Assembly: GCF_016741935.1 (NCBI RefSeq)
Contig: NZ_JAERRG010000019.1
Location: forward strand, 62,001-126,000
Direction of reading: 5' to 3'
Source of the DNA: Streptomyces endocoffeicus
GTDB taxonomy: Bacteria; Actinomycetota; Actinomycetes; Streptomycetales; Streptomycetaceae
Length of the DNA: 64,000 nucleotides
The notes under the pieces: generated by a model
What the model saw: only the letters and a program-made list of their open reading frames with translations
Told to the model about the DNA's origin: nothing
Database searches by the model: none
In this document: positions 57,305 through 64,000 of the stretch, in pieces
Position numbering within the stretch: position 1 is the stretch's first letter
Layout of the letters: the number at the start of each line of letters is the position of its first letter
Program-made: the position numbers and the translations under genes

Positions 57305-59569
57305 ATGCGAAGACCGGCACGATCCGCGAAACGCCCCGGGCTCCCACGAGCGCTCAGGCTCCCAAGAGCGCTCAGGCCCCGAAGAGCCCCCAAGTCCCGG
57401 AGAACCGCTCTGCTCGCCGTCTTCGCCCTGCTCACCGCCCTCTGCGGCGCCCTGGCGACGGCCCCCGGAGCGAGCGCCAAGGCCGCGGCGCTGCCGACGG
57501 GCTGGGCCACCGCCGTCAACAAGGGCAGCGGCAAGTGCGTGGACGCGCGCGGCGCGGCGACGGTGAACGGCACCGCCGTCCAGCAGTACGGGTGCAACAA
57601 CTCCGCCGCCCAGCTGTGGAAGTTCGAGGCCACGGGCGACGGCTACATCCGCGTCGACAGCCGCAACGACGCCGCTCAGGCGTGGGACGTGACGGACGTG
57701 TCCACCGCCGACGGCGCCGCCGTCCAGCTGTGGACCTACGGCGGCGGCGACAACCAGCAGTGGCAGGCCGTGGACGAGGGCGGCGGGGCGTATCACTTCG
57801 TCAACCGGCACAGCGGCAAGTGCCTCGACGTGCCCAGCGCCTCCACGCAGGACGGGACGCAGCTCCAGCAGTACGCGTGCAACGGCAGCGCCGCCCAGTC
57901 CTTCCAGGTGGCCGAGGTCCCCGGCGACCCGGGCGGCCCCGACCTCGGCCCGAACGTCGCCGTCTTCGATCCGACGATGCCCGCGTCGACCATCCAGAGC
58001 CGGCTGAACTCCATCTTCCAGCAGCAGGAGCGGAACCAGTTCGGCTCCAACCGCTATGCGGTGCTCTTCAAGCCGGGTACCTACAGCGCCGACGTCAACG
58101 TGGGCTTCTACACGCAGGTGCTGGGCCTGGGGATGTCACCGGACGATGTGACCGTCAACGGCGCGGTGCACGCCGAGGCCGACTGGTTCCAGGGGAACGC
58201 CACGCAGAACTTCTGGCGCGGCGCGGAGAACCTGTCCGTGACCCCCGCCTCGGGCACCGACCGCTGGGCGGTTTCCCAGGCCGCGCCGTACCGCCGGATG
58301 CATGTCCGCGGTTCGCTCCAGCTCGATGACGGGGGCTGGTCCAGCGGTGGATTCATGGCCGATACGAAGATCGACGGCCAGGTGCGCTCCGGCTCGCAGC
58401 AGCAGTGGCTCTCCCGGAACACCCAGTGGGGAAGCTGGTCCGGATCGAACTGGAACATGGTGTTCGTGGGGGCCGTCAACGCGCCCTCGGGGAACTTCCC
58501 CAATCCGCCCTTCACGGTGGTGAACCAGACCCCGACCGTCCGGGAGAAGCCCTTCCTCTACGTGGACCAGGCGGGCGCCTACAAGGTCTTCGTGCCCGCG
58601 ACGCGGTCGAATTCCCAGGGCACCACCTGGGCCGGTGGCGCTCCGGCGGGGTCGTCGCTGCCCATCGACCAGTTCTTCATCGCCAAGCCCGGGGTCTCCG
58701 CGTCGGCCATCAACGCCGCGCTCGCCCAGGGCAAGCATCTGCTGTTCACCCCGGGGGTCTACCACCTCAGTGAGACGCTGAGGGTGACCCGGCCCGACAC
58801 GGTCGTCCTCGGCCTCGGGCTCGCCACCCTCGTCCCCGACAACGGCGTGACCGCGATGTCGGTCGCCGATGTGGACGGGGTCAAGGTCGCGGGGCTGCTG
58901 TTCGACGCCGGTCCGGTGAACTCCGCCACGCTGATGGAGGTGGGCCCGAGCGGGGCCGGCGGGAAGCACGCGGCGAATCCGACGTCCCTGCACGATGTGT
59001 TCTTCCGCGTCGGCGGGGCCGGGGTCGGCAAGGCGTCCAGGAGCCTGGTGGTCAACAGCTCGAATGTGATCGGCGACCATCTGTGGATCTGGCGGGCCGA
59101 CCACGGTGACGGCGTCGGCTGGAACACCAACACCGCCGCCAACGGTCTGACCGTCAACGGTGACGACGTCACCATGTACGGCCTGTTCGTCGAGCACTAT
59201 CAGCAGTACCAGACGATCTGGAACGGCAACGGCGGACGGACGTACTTCTACCAGAACGAAATGCCCTATGACCCGCCCGACCAGGGCGCCTGGACGAACG
59301 GGAACACCCAGGGCTACGCCGCCTACAAGGTGGGGCCGAACGTCACCGGCCATGAGGCGTGGGGTCTTGGCAGCTACTGCTACTTCAACGTGAATCCCGG
59401 TGTTGTCGCGGCCCGCGCCTTCGAGGTCCCCGACACCCCGGGCGTCCGCTTCCACCACATGGTCACCGTCTCGCTCGGCGGCACCGGCACCATCAGCCAC
59501 GTCATCAACAACACGGGCGGGCCATCCAATTCCGGCAACAACGTGGCGAACCTCGTGAACTATCCGTAG
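57305..59569 (+). CDS. Secreted ricin-B-lectin / right-handed beta-helix protein
   Basis: 754 residues from the ATG at 57305 (AGGAGAGG upstream; GTG 57302 is next to it). A long signal peptide has a basic n-region with LPRALR repeats (residues 1-34) and a hydrophobic core to about residue 55, with cleavage near ASA-KA. Residues about 62-205 form a ricin-type (CBM13) lectin with GKCVDARG, QQYGCNN and QLWTYGGGDNQQWQ repeats. The rest is a right-handed beta-helix of the group often labelled adenylyl cyclase, with SGGFMADTKIDGQVR and WNGNGGRTYFYQNEMPYDPP. Such proteins bind or cleave polysaccharide, likely beta-glucan-type, outside the cell; the catalytic residues cannot be assigned by eye. Confidence 0.88.
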   Translation: MRRPARSAKRPGLPRALRLPRALRPRRAPKSRRTALLAVFALLTALCGALATAPGASAKAAALPTGWATAVNKGSGKCVDARGAATVNGTAVQQYGCNNSAAQLWKFEATGDGYIRVDSRNDAAQAWDVTDVSTADGAAVQLWTYGGGDNQQWQAVDEGGGAYHFVNRHSGKCLDVPSASTQDGTQLQQYACNGSAAQSFQVAEVPGDPGGPDLGPNVAVFDPTMPASTIQSRLNSIFQQQERNQFGSNRYAVLFKPGTYSADVNVGFYTQVLGLGMSPDDVTVNGAVHAEADWFQGNATQNFWRGAENLSVTPASGTDRWAVSQAAPYRRMHVRGSLQLDDGGWSSGGFMADTKIDGQVRSGSQQQWLSRNTQWGSWSGSNWNMVFVGAVNAPSGNFPNPPFTVVNQTPTVREKPFLYVDQAGAYKVFVPATRSNSQGTTWAGGAPAGSSLPIDQFFIAKPGVSASAINAALAQGKHLLFTPGVYHLSETLRVTRPDTVVLGLGLATLVPDNGVTAMSVADVDGVKVAGLLFDAGPVNSATLMEVGPSGAGGKHAANPTSLHDVFFRVGGAGVGKASRSLVVNSSNVIGDHLWIWRADHGDGVGWNTNTAANGLTVNGDDVTMYGLFVEHYQQYQTIWNGNGGRTYFYQNEMPYDPPDQGAWTNGNTQGYAAYKVGPNVTGHEAWGLGSYCYFNVNPGVVAARAFEVPDTPGVRFHHMVTVSLGGTGTISHVINNTGGPSNSGNNVANLVNYP

Positions 59570-59595
59570 CACCCCCGCCACACGGACGACCCCGC

Positions 59596-59633
59596 GCCCG
59601 CGATACGACCCCTCCCCGGGTCGTATCGCGGGC
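59596..59633 (+). terminator. Terminator after the ricin/beta-helix gene
   Basis: A perfect 16-bp stem (59596-59611 with 59618-59633) and CTCCCC loop begin 27 bp after the stop. Confidence 0.87.
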
Positions 59634-59736
59634 ACGCATATGCGCATCGGGCTTGCCCACCCGAAGCGGGAGACGTCACCGTTGTCCCTCACGGGCACGC
59701 GCCGCGCGCCCGTATTCGACTGGGACCGGAGGTGCC

Positions 59737-60519
59737 ATGGGACCGATCGTTCCACCCCTCGTTCCACCGTACGAAACCGTCGGCGACGGGCCGCACCATG
59801 TGATGGCGGTGCACGGCTGGTTCTCGGACCGGGCCGCGTACGCCGCGATGCTGCCGCACGTCGACCGGCGCGGATTCACCTATGTGCTGCCCGACCTGCG
59901 CGGCTACGGCGAGGCGCGCGACATTCCCGGCGCGTACACCACCGGCGAGGCCGGGGGCGATCTGCTCGCGCTCGCCGATCACCTCGGCTGGGAGCGGTTC
60001 TCGCTCATCGGCCACTCGATGGGCGCGGCCGTCGTCCAGCGCGTCGTGGCGGCCGCCCCGGACCGGGTCCGCCGGCTGGTCGGGGTCGCGCCGGTGCCGG
60101 CCAGCGGGGTGCCGATGGAGGGCGAGCAGTGGCAGCTGTTCGCGGCCGCCGCCGACCGCCCGGAGAACCGCCGGGAGATCATCGACCGCACCACCGGTGG
60201 CCGCCACCCGGCCGCCTGGCTGGATCTGATGGTGCGGCACTCACTGGAGCACAGCGACCCCAAGGCGCTCCGCGCATGGCTGGACTCCTGGGCGCTGGAG
60301 GACTTCCACGAGGACATAGCCGGTGCCCAGGTGCCGGTCCGGATCGTGGTCGGCGCCCACGACCCCGCGCTCACGGCGGAGGTGATGCGGCAGACCTGGC
60401 TGCGCTGGTACGTCAACGCCGAGCTGGTGGAGCTGGAGTACGCCGGGCACTACCCCGCCGATGAGACACCGCAGGAACTCGTACGGGCCGTGGAGGACTT
60501 CATCACGGCCGACGCGTAG
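59737..60519 (+). CDS. Alpha/beta hydrolase
   Basis: 260 residues from the ATG at 59737 (CCGGAGGTGCC upstream). VMAVHGWFSDRAAYAAML holds the oxyanion-hole HG motif; the nucleophile elbow is GHSMGAAVVQ (Ser about 94), with Asp in VVGAHDPALT and His in EYAGHYPADE. It is a short non-lipase fold close to proline iminopeptidase/epoxide hydrolase-like enzymes, with no signal peptide, hence cytoplasmic. Substrate unknown. The 3' end overlaps the lytic transglycosylase gene by 17 bp on the other strand. Confidence 0.93.
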   Translation: MGPIVPPLVPPYETVGDGPHHVMAVHGWFSDRAAYAAMLPHVDRRGFTYVLPDLRGYGEARDIPGAYTTGEAGGDLLALADHLGWERFSLIGHSMGAAVVQRVVAAAPDRVRRLVGVAPVPASGVPMEGEQWQLFAAAADRPENRREIIDRTTGGRHPAAWLDLMVRHSLEHSDPKALRAWLDSWALEDFHEDIAGAQVPVRIVVGAHDPALTAEVMRQTWLRWYVNAELVELEYAGHYPADETPQELVRAVEDFITADA

Positions 60520-61201
60520 CCGCCGGTGCTGAGTCGGAGGCGGGCCCGGACGGATCGCCGGAGGGCGAGGGGGAGGCCGGTGCGGAGGGTGCGGCGGAGG
60601 CACCGCTGGTGTGCTTCCCCTCGCTCCGCCGGTACTTCTCCTCGCTCTCCTGGTACTTGGGCAGCAGCTCCTTCAAGATCTTGTCGACATACTCCCGCGT
60701 CTCGAGGATCTTCGGGATGCCGCGCGCCCGGAGCACCGCGTTCGGCCCCGCGTTGTACGCCGCGAGCGCGAGCCGGGTCGCCCCGAGCCCGGCCTTGCCG
60801 CCCGGGACCGCCTTGACCACCTCGTACAGATGGCACATGTAGCGGGCCTGTGAGGGGATGGCGTCGCGGGGCTCCCAGACGTCCGCTTTGCCGTCGCCAT
60901 CGCCGTCCTTGCCCCACTCCTTCCAGGTGACCGGGGAGAACTGCGAAATGCCCTGGGCGTGCCCGGAGTCCGCGTCCCGGCGCCAGCCGCTCTCCGCGTC
61001 GATCTGGGCGGCCAGCAGCGGCACGCTCAGCGGGGAGCAGGTGCGGACCGCCGCCTCCACGACGGGGCGCCTGGCATCGGGGATCACCGGCAGCTCGGGC
61101 TCCGAGGGCTCGGTGAGATGCCGTACGACCAGGACCGCGGCGACGACCAGGGCGAGGCCGGCGAGGAACGCGGCGACCATCCCGGCGGCGCGGGTCAGCA
61201 T
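60503..61201 (-). CDS. Lytic transglycosylase (SLT domain), secreted or anchored
   Basis: 232 residues. A membrane segment at residues 8-26 (AAFLAGLALVVAAVLVV) anchors or exports it. The lysozyme-like SLT fold has the catalytic Glu in DAESGWRRDADSG (about residue 69), then AQGISQFSPVTWKEWGKDG, YMCHLYEVVK and LALAAYNAGPNAV, the hallmark order of SLT lytic transglycosylases that cleave peptidoglycan. The C-terminal 35 residues are Ser/Pro/Ala-rich. It overlaps the convergent hydrolase by 17 bp. Confidence 0.9.
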   Translation of the reverse strand: MLTRAAGMVAAFLAGLALVVAAVLVVRHLTEPSEPELPVIPDARRPVVEAAVRTCSPLSVPLLAAQIDAESGWRRDADSGHAQGISQFSPVTWKEWGKDGDGDGKADVWEPRDAIPSQARYMCHLYEVVKAVPGGKAGLGATRLALAAYNAGPNAVLRARGIPKILETREYVDKILKELLPKYQESEEKYRRSEGKHTSGASAAPSAPASPSPSGDPSGPASDSAPAATRRP

Positions 61202-61285
61202 GCCGCAACCGGCACGATGGGGGTACGCATGCAGGGACCGTAGCCGGTATCGCGGGCCGATAAGTAATCGTTCGCCGACACGGCC

Positions 61286-62011
61286 CTACCGTGCCTGGTG
61301 GGCGCCGGGCAGCGGCTGCCCGGCCGGACCCGCGGGGAGCGGACCCGTCTCACCCCCAACCGGACGTTTCATCACATACGCCGCACCGGCGCCCGCCCCG
61401 AACAGCGCGAGCACCGAGACCGCCGTGCCGAGCCAGGTGGCGCCGAGCCACTGGCCGCCGACATAGCCGAGGGCCACGCTGTACGCCGCCCAGGCGAGCC
61501 CGGCCACCGCCGACCACGGCAGGAATTCCTTCACCCTCCGGTGTGCCGCGCCCGCGCTCAGGCTGACGACCGAGCGTCCCGCGGGCGCGAAGCGGGCTAT
61601 CACCACGAGCGGGCCGCCGCCGCGCACCAGCGCGGTGCCCAACTTCTCCTGGGCGGAGGTGAGTCGGCGGGAGCGGGCGATGGCGCGGTCGAGCCGGTCG
61701 CTGCCGCGCCAGGCCAGCCGGTAGGCGACCATGTCCCCGAGGACGGAGGCGGTCGCGGCGCACAGCACCAGCGCGAACATGGCGGGGAAGTCGGCCGCGC
61801 CGGCCTGGCGCACCACGCCGACGGCGTCAACGGTGGTGCCGGCGGCCGCGGTGGCGGCGGTGATGACCAGAACCCCACTGGGCAGAACGGGCAGGAAGAC
61901 ATCGAGCAGGACGGATGCCCCGATCACCACATAGATCCATGGGGTGTTGGTCAGCGACCCCAAATGTTCCAACAACGTACTACTCCCGATCCCGGTCCCC
62001 CCGCTGCGCAT
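61286..62011 (-). CDS. DedA-family membrane protein
   Basis: 241 residues. Membrane helices and re-entrant regions carry the DedA/VTT pattern: LPSGVLVITAATAAAGTTVD, VLGDMVAYRLAWRGSDRL, then the arginine-containing FAPAGRSVVSLSAGAAHRRV (the conserved R-x3-S motif, about residue 140). DedA proteins act in lipid scrambling and membrane homeostasis. The C-terminus is a Pro/Gly-rich cytoplasmic tail. The start ATG at 62011 has no strong ribosome site; a few residues could be lost. Confidence 0.9.
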   Translation of the reverse strand: MRSGGTGIGSSTLLEHLGSLTNTPWIYVVIGASVLLDVFLPVLPSGVLVITAATAAAGTTVDAVGVVRQAGAADFPAMFALVLCAATASVLGDMVAYRLAWRGSDRLDRAIARSRRLTSAQEKLGTALVRGGGPLVVIARFAPAGRSVVSLSAGAAHRRVKEFLPWSAVAGLAWAAYSVALGYVGGQWLGATWLGTAVSVLALFGAGAGAAYVMKRPVGGETGPLPAGPAGQPLPGAHQAR

Positions 62012-62108
62012 GTCGCCGGGAAGCGGCAGGCGTCAGCCTGTTACAGCCATACAGCGTACGCCTGTGACTGAAGAGGATATCGGTAAGGGGTGTGATGATG
62101 TTGTTCGA

Positions 62109-62147
62109 ATCACGCCATGCGGGGCGTTCGGCCCCGCATGGCGTGAT
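62109..62147 (-). terminator. Hairpin after the doxX-like gene
   Basis: A perfect 17-bp stem (62109-62125 with 62131-62147) with loop GTTCG, 81 bp beyond the DoxX stop. It separates it from the DedA gene. Confidence 0.85.
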
Positions 62148-62227
62148 GGGTGACGTGATGTCGAATGCGCGGAACTGACGGCTGGACGAGGGTGACGTCC
62201 GGCTGCCGTCCGTCCGGTCGCGGTCCG

Positions 62228-62707
62228 TCAGACCCGGGACGGCTCGGGCCGCGCCTCCGGCGTCGCCTCGCTCGCGCGGGGCGAGCCGAATATCCGGTCC
62301 AGTGCCCAGGGGCCGGGGCCGGTGAAGACGATCAGCAGCAGGGTCCAGCAGAACATCGCGGCGGGCTCGCCACCGTTCTGGATGGGCCACAGCTTCTCGG
62401 GCTGGTGCTCGTGGAAGTACGCGTAGGCCATCGAGCCCGAGGAGATGAAGGCCGCGCTGCGGCTGCCGACGCCGAGCATCACCAGCGCGCCGCCGACGAG
62501 CTGGATGACGGCCGCGTACCAGCCCGGCCAGGTGCCGGCCTCGATGGTCTTGCCGGTGCCCATCATGCCGCCGAACCAGCCGAGCAGCGACGAGGCGCCG
62601 TGGCAGAAGAAGAGCAGTCCGACGACGATGCGGAAGAGGGAGAGGACATACGGTCTGGCGCTGTCGAGCGCCTCACCGAGGGTGCGGGGGGTGGGGGAAG
62701 AAGGCAT
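62228..62707 (-). CDS. DoxX-family membrane protein
   Basis: 159 residues with four membrane helices: LFRIVVGLLFFCHGASSLLG (start of the DoxX domain), VIQLVGGALVMLGVGSRSAA, GSMAYAYFHEHQ and MFCWTLLLIVFTGPG. Family members take part in redox homeostasis at the membrane. The AAGGAGC ribosome site lies 9 bp before the ATG at 62707. Upstream, an iron-box-like sequence at 62757-62775 may put it under DmdR-type iron control. Confidence 0.9.
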   Translation of the reverse strand: MPSSPTPRTLGEALDSARPYVLSLFRIVVGLLFFCHGASSLLGWFGGMMGTGKTIEAGTWPGWYAAVIQLVGGALVMLGVGSRSAAFISSGSMAYAYFHEHQPEKLWPIQNGGEPAAMFCWTLLLIVFTGPGPWALDRIFGSPRASEATPEARPEPSRV

Positions 62708-62756
62708 GGGAGGGAAGCTCCTTGCTCCTGGGGACGGGGAACAGCGGAACGCCAGG

Positions 62757-62775
62757 TTAGGTTCCCCTCACCTTT
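62757..62775. promoter_or_regulatory. DmdR/IdeR-like iron box candidate
   Basis: TTAGGTTCCCCTCACCTTT matches the Streptomyces iron-box consensus (TTAGGTTAGGCTCACCTAA) at 14 of 19 positions, 50 bp upstream of the DoxX start. Both half-sites are recognisable, but the middle and the 3' end differ. Confidence 0.5.
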
Positions 62776-62845
62776 TGTTGCAAGTTCAAGTTCCTGCCAA
62801 TCCGGGTGCCCCGGAAGCCCCTTCCCGACCCCCTGAACCCGCTCC

Positions 62846-64000
62846 TCAGAGCCCCACGGCGCACATCGGGGCACCTTCCTGTCGGGGCTCTCGCGCGGTC
62901 GTCACGCGCAGCACCGCCCGTGCCACGGCGTCCGTGTCGCAGAGGGTGACGGAGTTCACGCCCGGCCGCGCGCCCGCGGCCGTCACCCAGTGGACCCCCT
63001 CGGTCGGCACCCCGAGGGCGAACCGCCGCGGATGCGGGCGGCCCTGGGCGTCCACCAGCCGGTAGGGGGCGGTGGTGACATCGAGGCCGCCGGTCTCATA
63101 GCCCTCCACCCGGTGCGGGCGGCCCTGCCCGGTCTCCAGCAGATGGATCAGCAACTCATCGGCGGTCCGGCGCACATCGGGCTCCGGCAGCCGCGCCTCG
63201 ATCAGGGTCGTGGCCGCCACCGGCGGACCCGGCACCTCGGCCGACCGCGCGGCGAAACCGGCCTCGCCTCCCCCTTGGTCTGGACTTTCCAAGGTCAGTT
63301 CAAGCCGTGGGCCGAGGACGTCCAGGACGCCCGCCTCGATCAGCGCGGCCATCTCCTCGATCCGGCGGCGCGGCGGGCCGATCGAGAGGAAGGCGTTGAG
63401 CGGGGTGTACCAGCGGTCCAGATGGGCGCGGCGGGACGCCCCTGTCAGCCCGCCGTGGTCGACGATCAGGCGCACCTCGTTGCGGAGGTCGCGCAGCACG
63501 TCGAGGGCGGCCTTGACCGGGCCCTCGACATTGCCCAGCCGCGCGTGCGCCGCGTCCTGGTGGGCGTAGGCCAGCAGCCACCGCCGGAATTCGTCACGCC
63601 CCGTGAACCGGCGTCCGCGGTGCGGCTGGGCCACCGTGTCCCAGGACCAGCGCTCCGCCTCCGGAATGCCGTACTCCGCGAGCATGGCGGCCTCTTCGGG
63701 GCTGCCGTGCTCGGTGGCCAAAAAGTGACGTCTGAAGCGTGCTGGGGTGAGCGGGGCGGGGGCTCCGGAGTCGGCCTCCAGGGCCTCCAGAGCCTCCGGG
63801 GTGGCCGGGGGATGGGTGTCGGGGGCGCGGAGGGCCAGCAGCGCCTCGTAGTAGACCGTCTCGGCCTCCTTGGCGACGAGTGGCCATATCTCGGTGCGGA
63901 AGTCCGGCGGATCGCCGGCGTCCGCGCGCTTGCGGAAGTGGCCGAGCGCATCGGGGGTCAGCAGCAGCGGGGTGTGGCGGCCGCACGGCCCCTTCGCGTT
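62846..64000 (-). CDS. FAD/NAD(P)-binding protein, C-terminal part (5' end outside window)
   Basis: The frame is open from 64000 to its stop at 62846, so 384 C-terminal residues are visible and the FAD-binding N-terminus lies beyond the right edge. Visible blocks are FRTEIWPLVAKEAETVYYEA, RFRRHFLATEHGSPEEAAML, FRRWLLAYAHQDAAHARLGN, PVKAALDVLRDLRNEVRLIV and WYTPLNAFLSIGPPRRRIEE. This matches the C-terminal half of the actinobacterial FAD/NAD(P)-binding proteins of unknown substrate, some of which act in secondary metabolism. The shorter frame from 63721 begins with an internal TTG and is not the real start. Confidence 0.8.
   Translation of the reverse strand, partial: NAKGPCGRHTPLLLTPDALGHFRKRADAGDPPDFRTEIWPLVAKEAETVYYEALLALRAPDTHPPATPEALEALEADSGAPAPLTPARFRRHFLATEHGSPEEAAMLAEYGIPEAERWSWDTVAQPHRGRRFTGRDEFRRWLLAYAHQDAAHARLGNVEGPVKAALDVLRDLRNEVRLIVDHGGLTGASRRAHLDRWYTPLNAFLSIGPPRRRIEEMAALIEAGVLDVLGPRLELTLESPDQGGGEAGFAARSAEVPGPPVAATTLIEARLPEPDVRRTADELLIHLLETGQGRPHRVEGYETGGLDVTTAPYRLVDAQGRPHPRRFALGVPTEGVHWVTAAGARPGVNSVTLCDTDAVARAVLRVTTAREPRQEGAPMCAVGL

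Noticed and set aside
57305..59569. Adenylyl cyclase annotation
   Set aside because: The label is often transferred to this family, but no cyclase motif exists; the features are a signal peptide, a ricin lectin and a beta-helix.

Overview
The window is chromosomal DNA from a high-GC actinomycete, almost certainly a Streptomyces. The evidence is the GC-rich third codon positions, frequent GTG starts, leaderless promoters, and signature families such as DUF4429, DUF3052, DUF4383, AfsR-like regulators and ClpP3/ClpP4 with a PopR-like regulator. A rare TTA codon is seen in one gene. There is one tRNA gene (Val, anticodon TAC). I saw no rRNA, no CRISPR array and no intact transposase.

Left part (1-9.9 kb): a partial DUF4429 gene, a membrane-anchored alpha/beta hydrolase, and a divergent TetR/MFS-exporter pair with a clear operator and a leaderless start. 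A small secreted I36-type protein follows, then about 0.9 kb of non-coding repeats and hairpins. After these come the homodimeric pyruvate dehydrogenase E1 gene aceE and, divergently, a DUF3052 gene and an AhpE-type peroxiredoxin.

Ter region (10.5-20.6 kb): two TerD paralogues, a DUF475/TerC membrane protein, a TerA-like protein and a TerD with a Pro/Gln/Tyr-rich tail stand beside a biosynthetic module. The module is a CitE/HpcH-like lyase, a single reading frame that joins a PRTase/TRSP protein to a StiP/PELOTA protein, and a HAD phosphatase. This matches the Ter-linked nucleoside-like metabolite pathway proposed from comparative genomics. The fused central gene and its simple-sequence expansions are its unusual points. 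An O-methyltransferase, DUF4383, FmdB and a large coiled-coil membrane protein follow.

Transfer scar (24.5-28.1 kb): right after tRNA-Val lie a broken tyrosine integrase, a GntR remnant, a MerR regulator, a SLOG-like protein, and relics of an XRE regulator, a short-chain dehydrogenase and an MmyB-type regulator. This looks like a decayed integrative element.

Regulator/oxidoreductase belt (28-52 kb): small regulator-plus-enzyme modules stand back to back. They are ABM/TetR with paired operators, an AfsR-like regulator convergent with a DrrAB-like ABC exporter, NmrA-like/AraC, MmyB/aldo-keto reductase, and two adjacent TetR/flavin-monooxygenase modules. One of the two enzymes resembles TetX. 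The other module has a repressor that resembles the classical TetR protein, and its operator resembles tetO. MarR, azoreductase and nitroreductase genes share a GTATC-type motif. Rrf2/NAD(P)-binding and a BBE-type flavoenzyme follow.

Right part (52-64 kb): a membrane-anchored Mrr-like nuclease, the clpP3-clpP4 pair with a convergent popR-like gene (its product ends in Leu-Ala-Ala), a histidine phosphatase and a MASE1 protein. The rest is a large secreted ricin/beta-helix protein, an alpha/beta hydrolase, a lytic transglycosylase, DedA, DoxX with an iron-box-like promoter motif, and a partial FAD/NAD(P)-binding protein that runs off the right edge.
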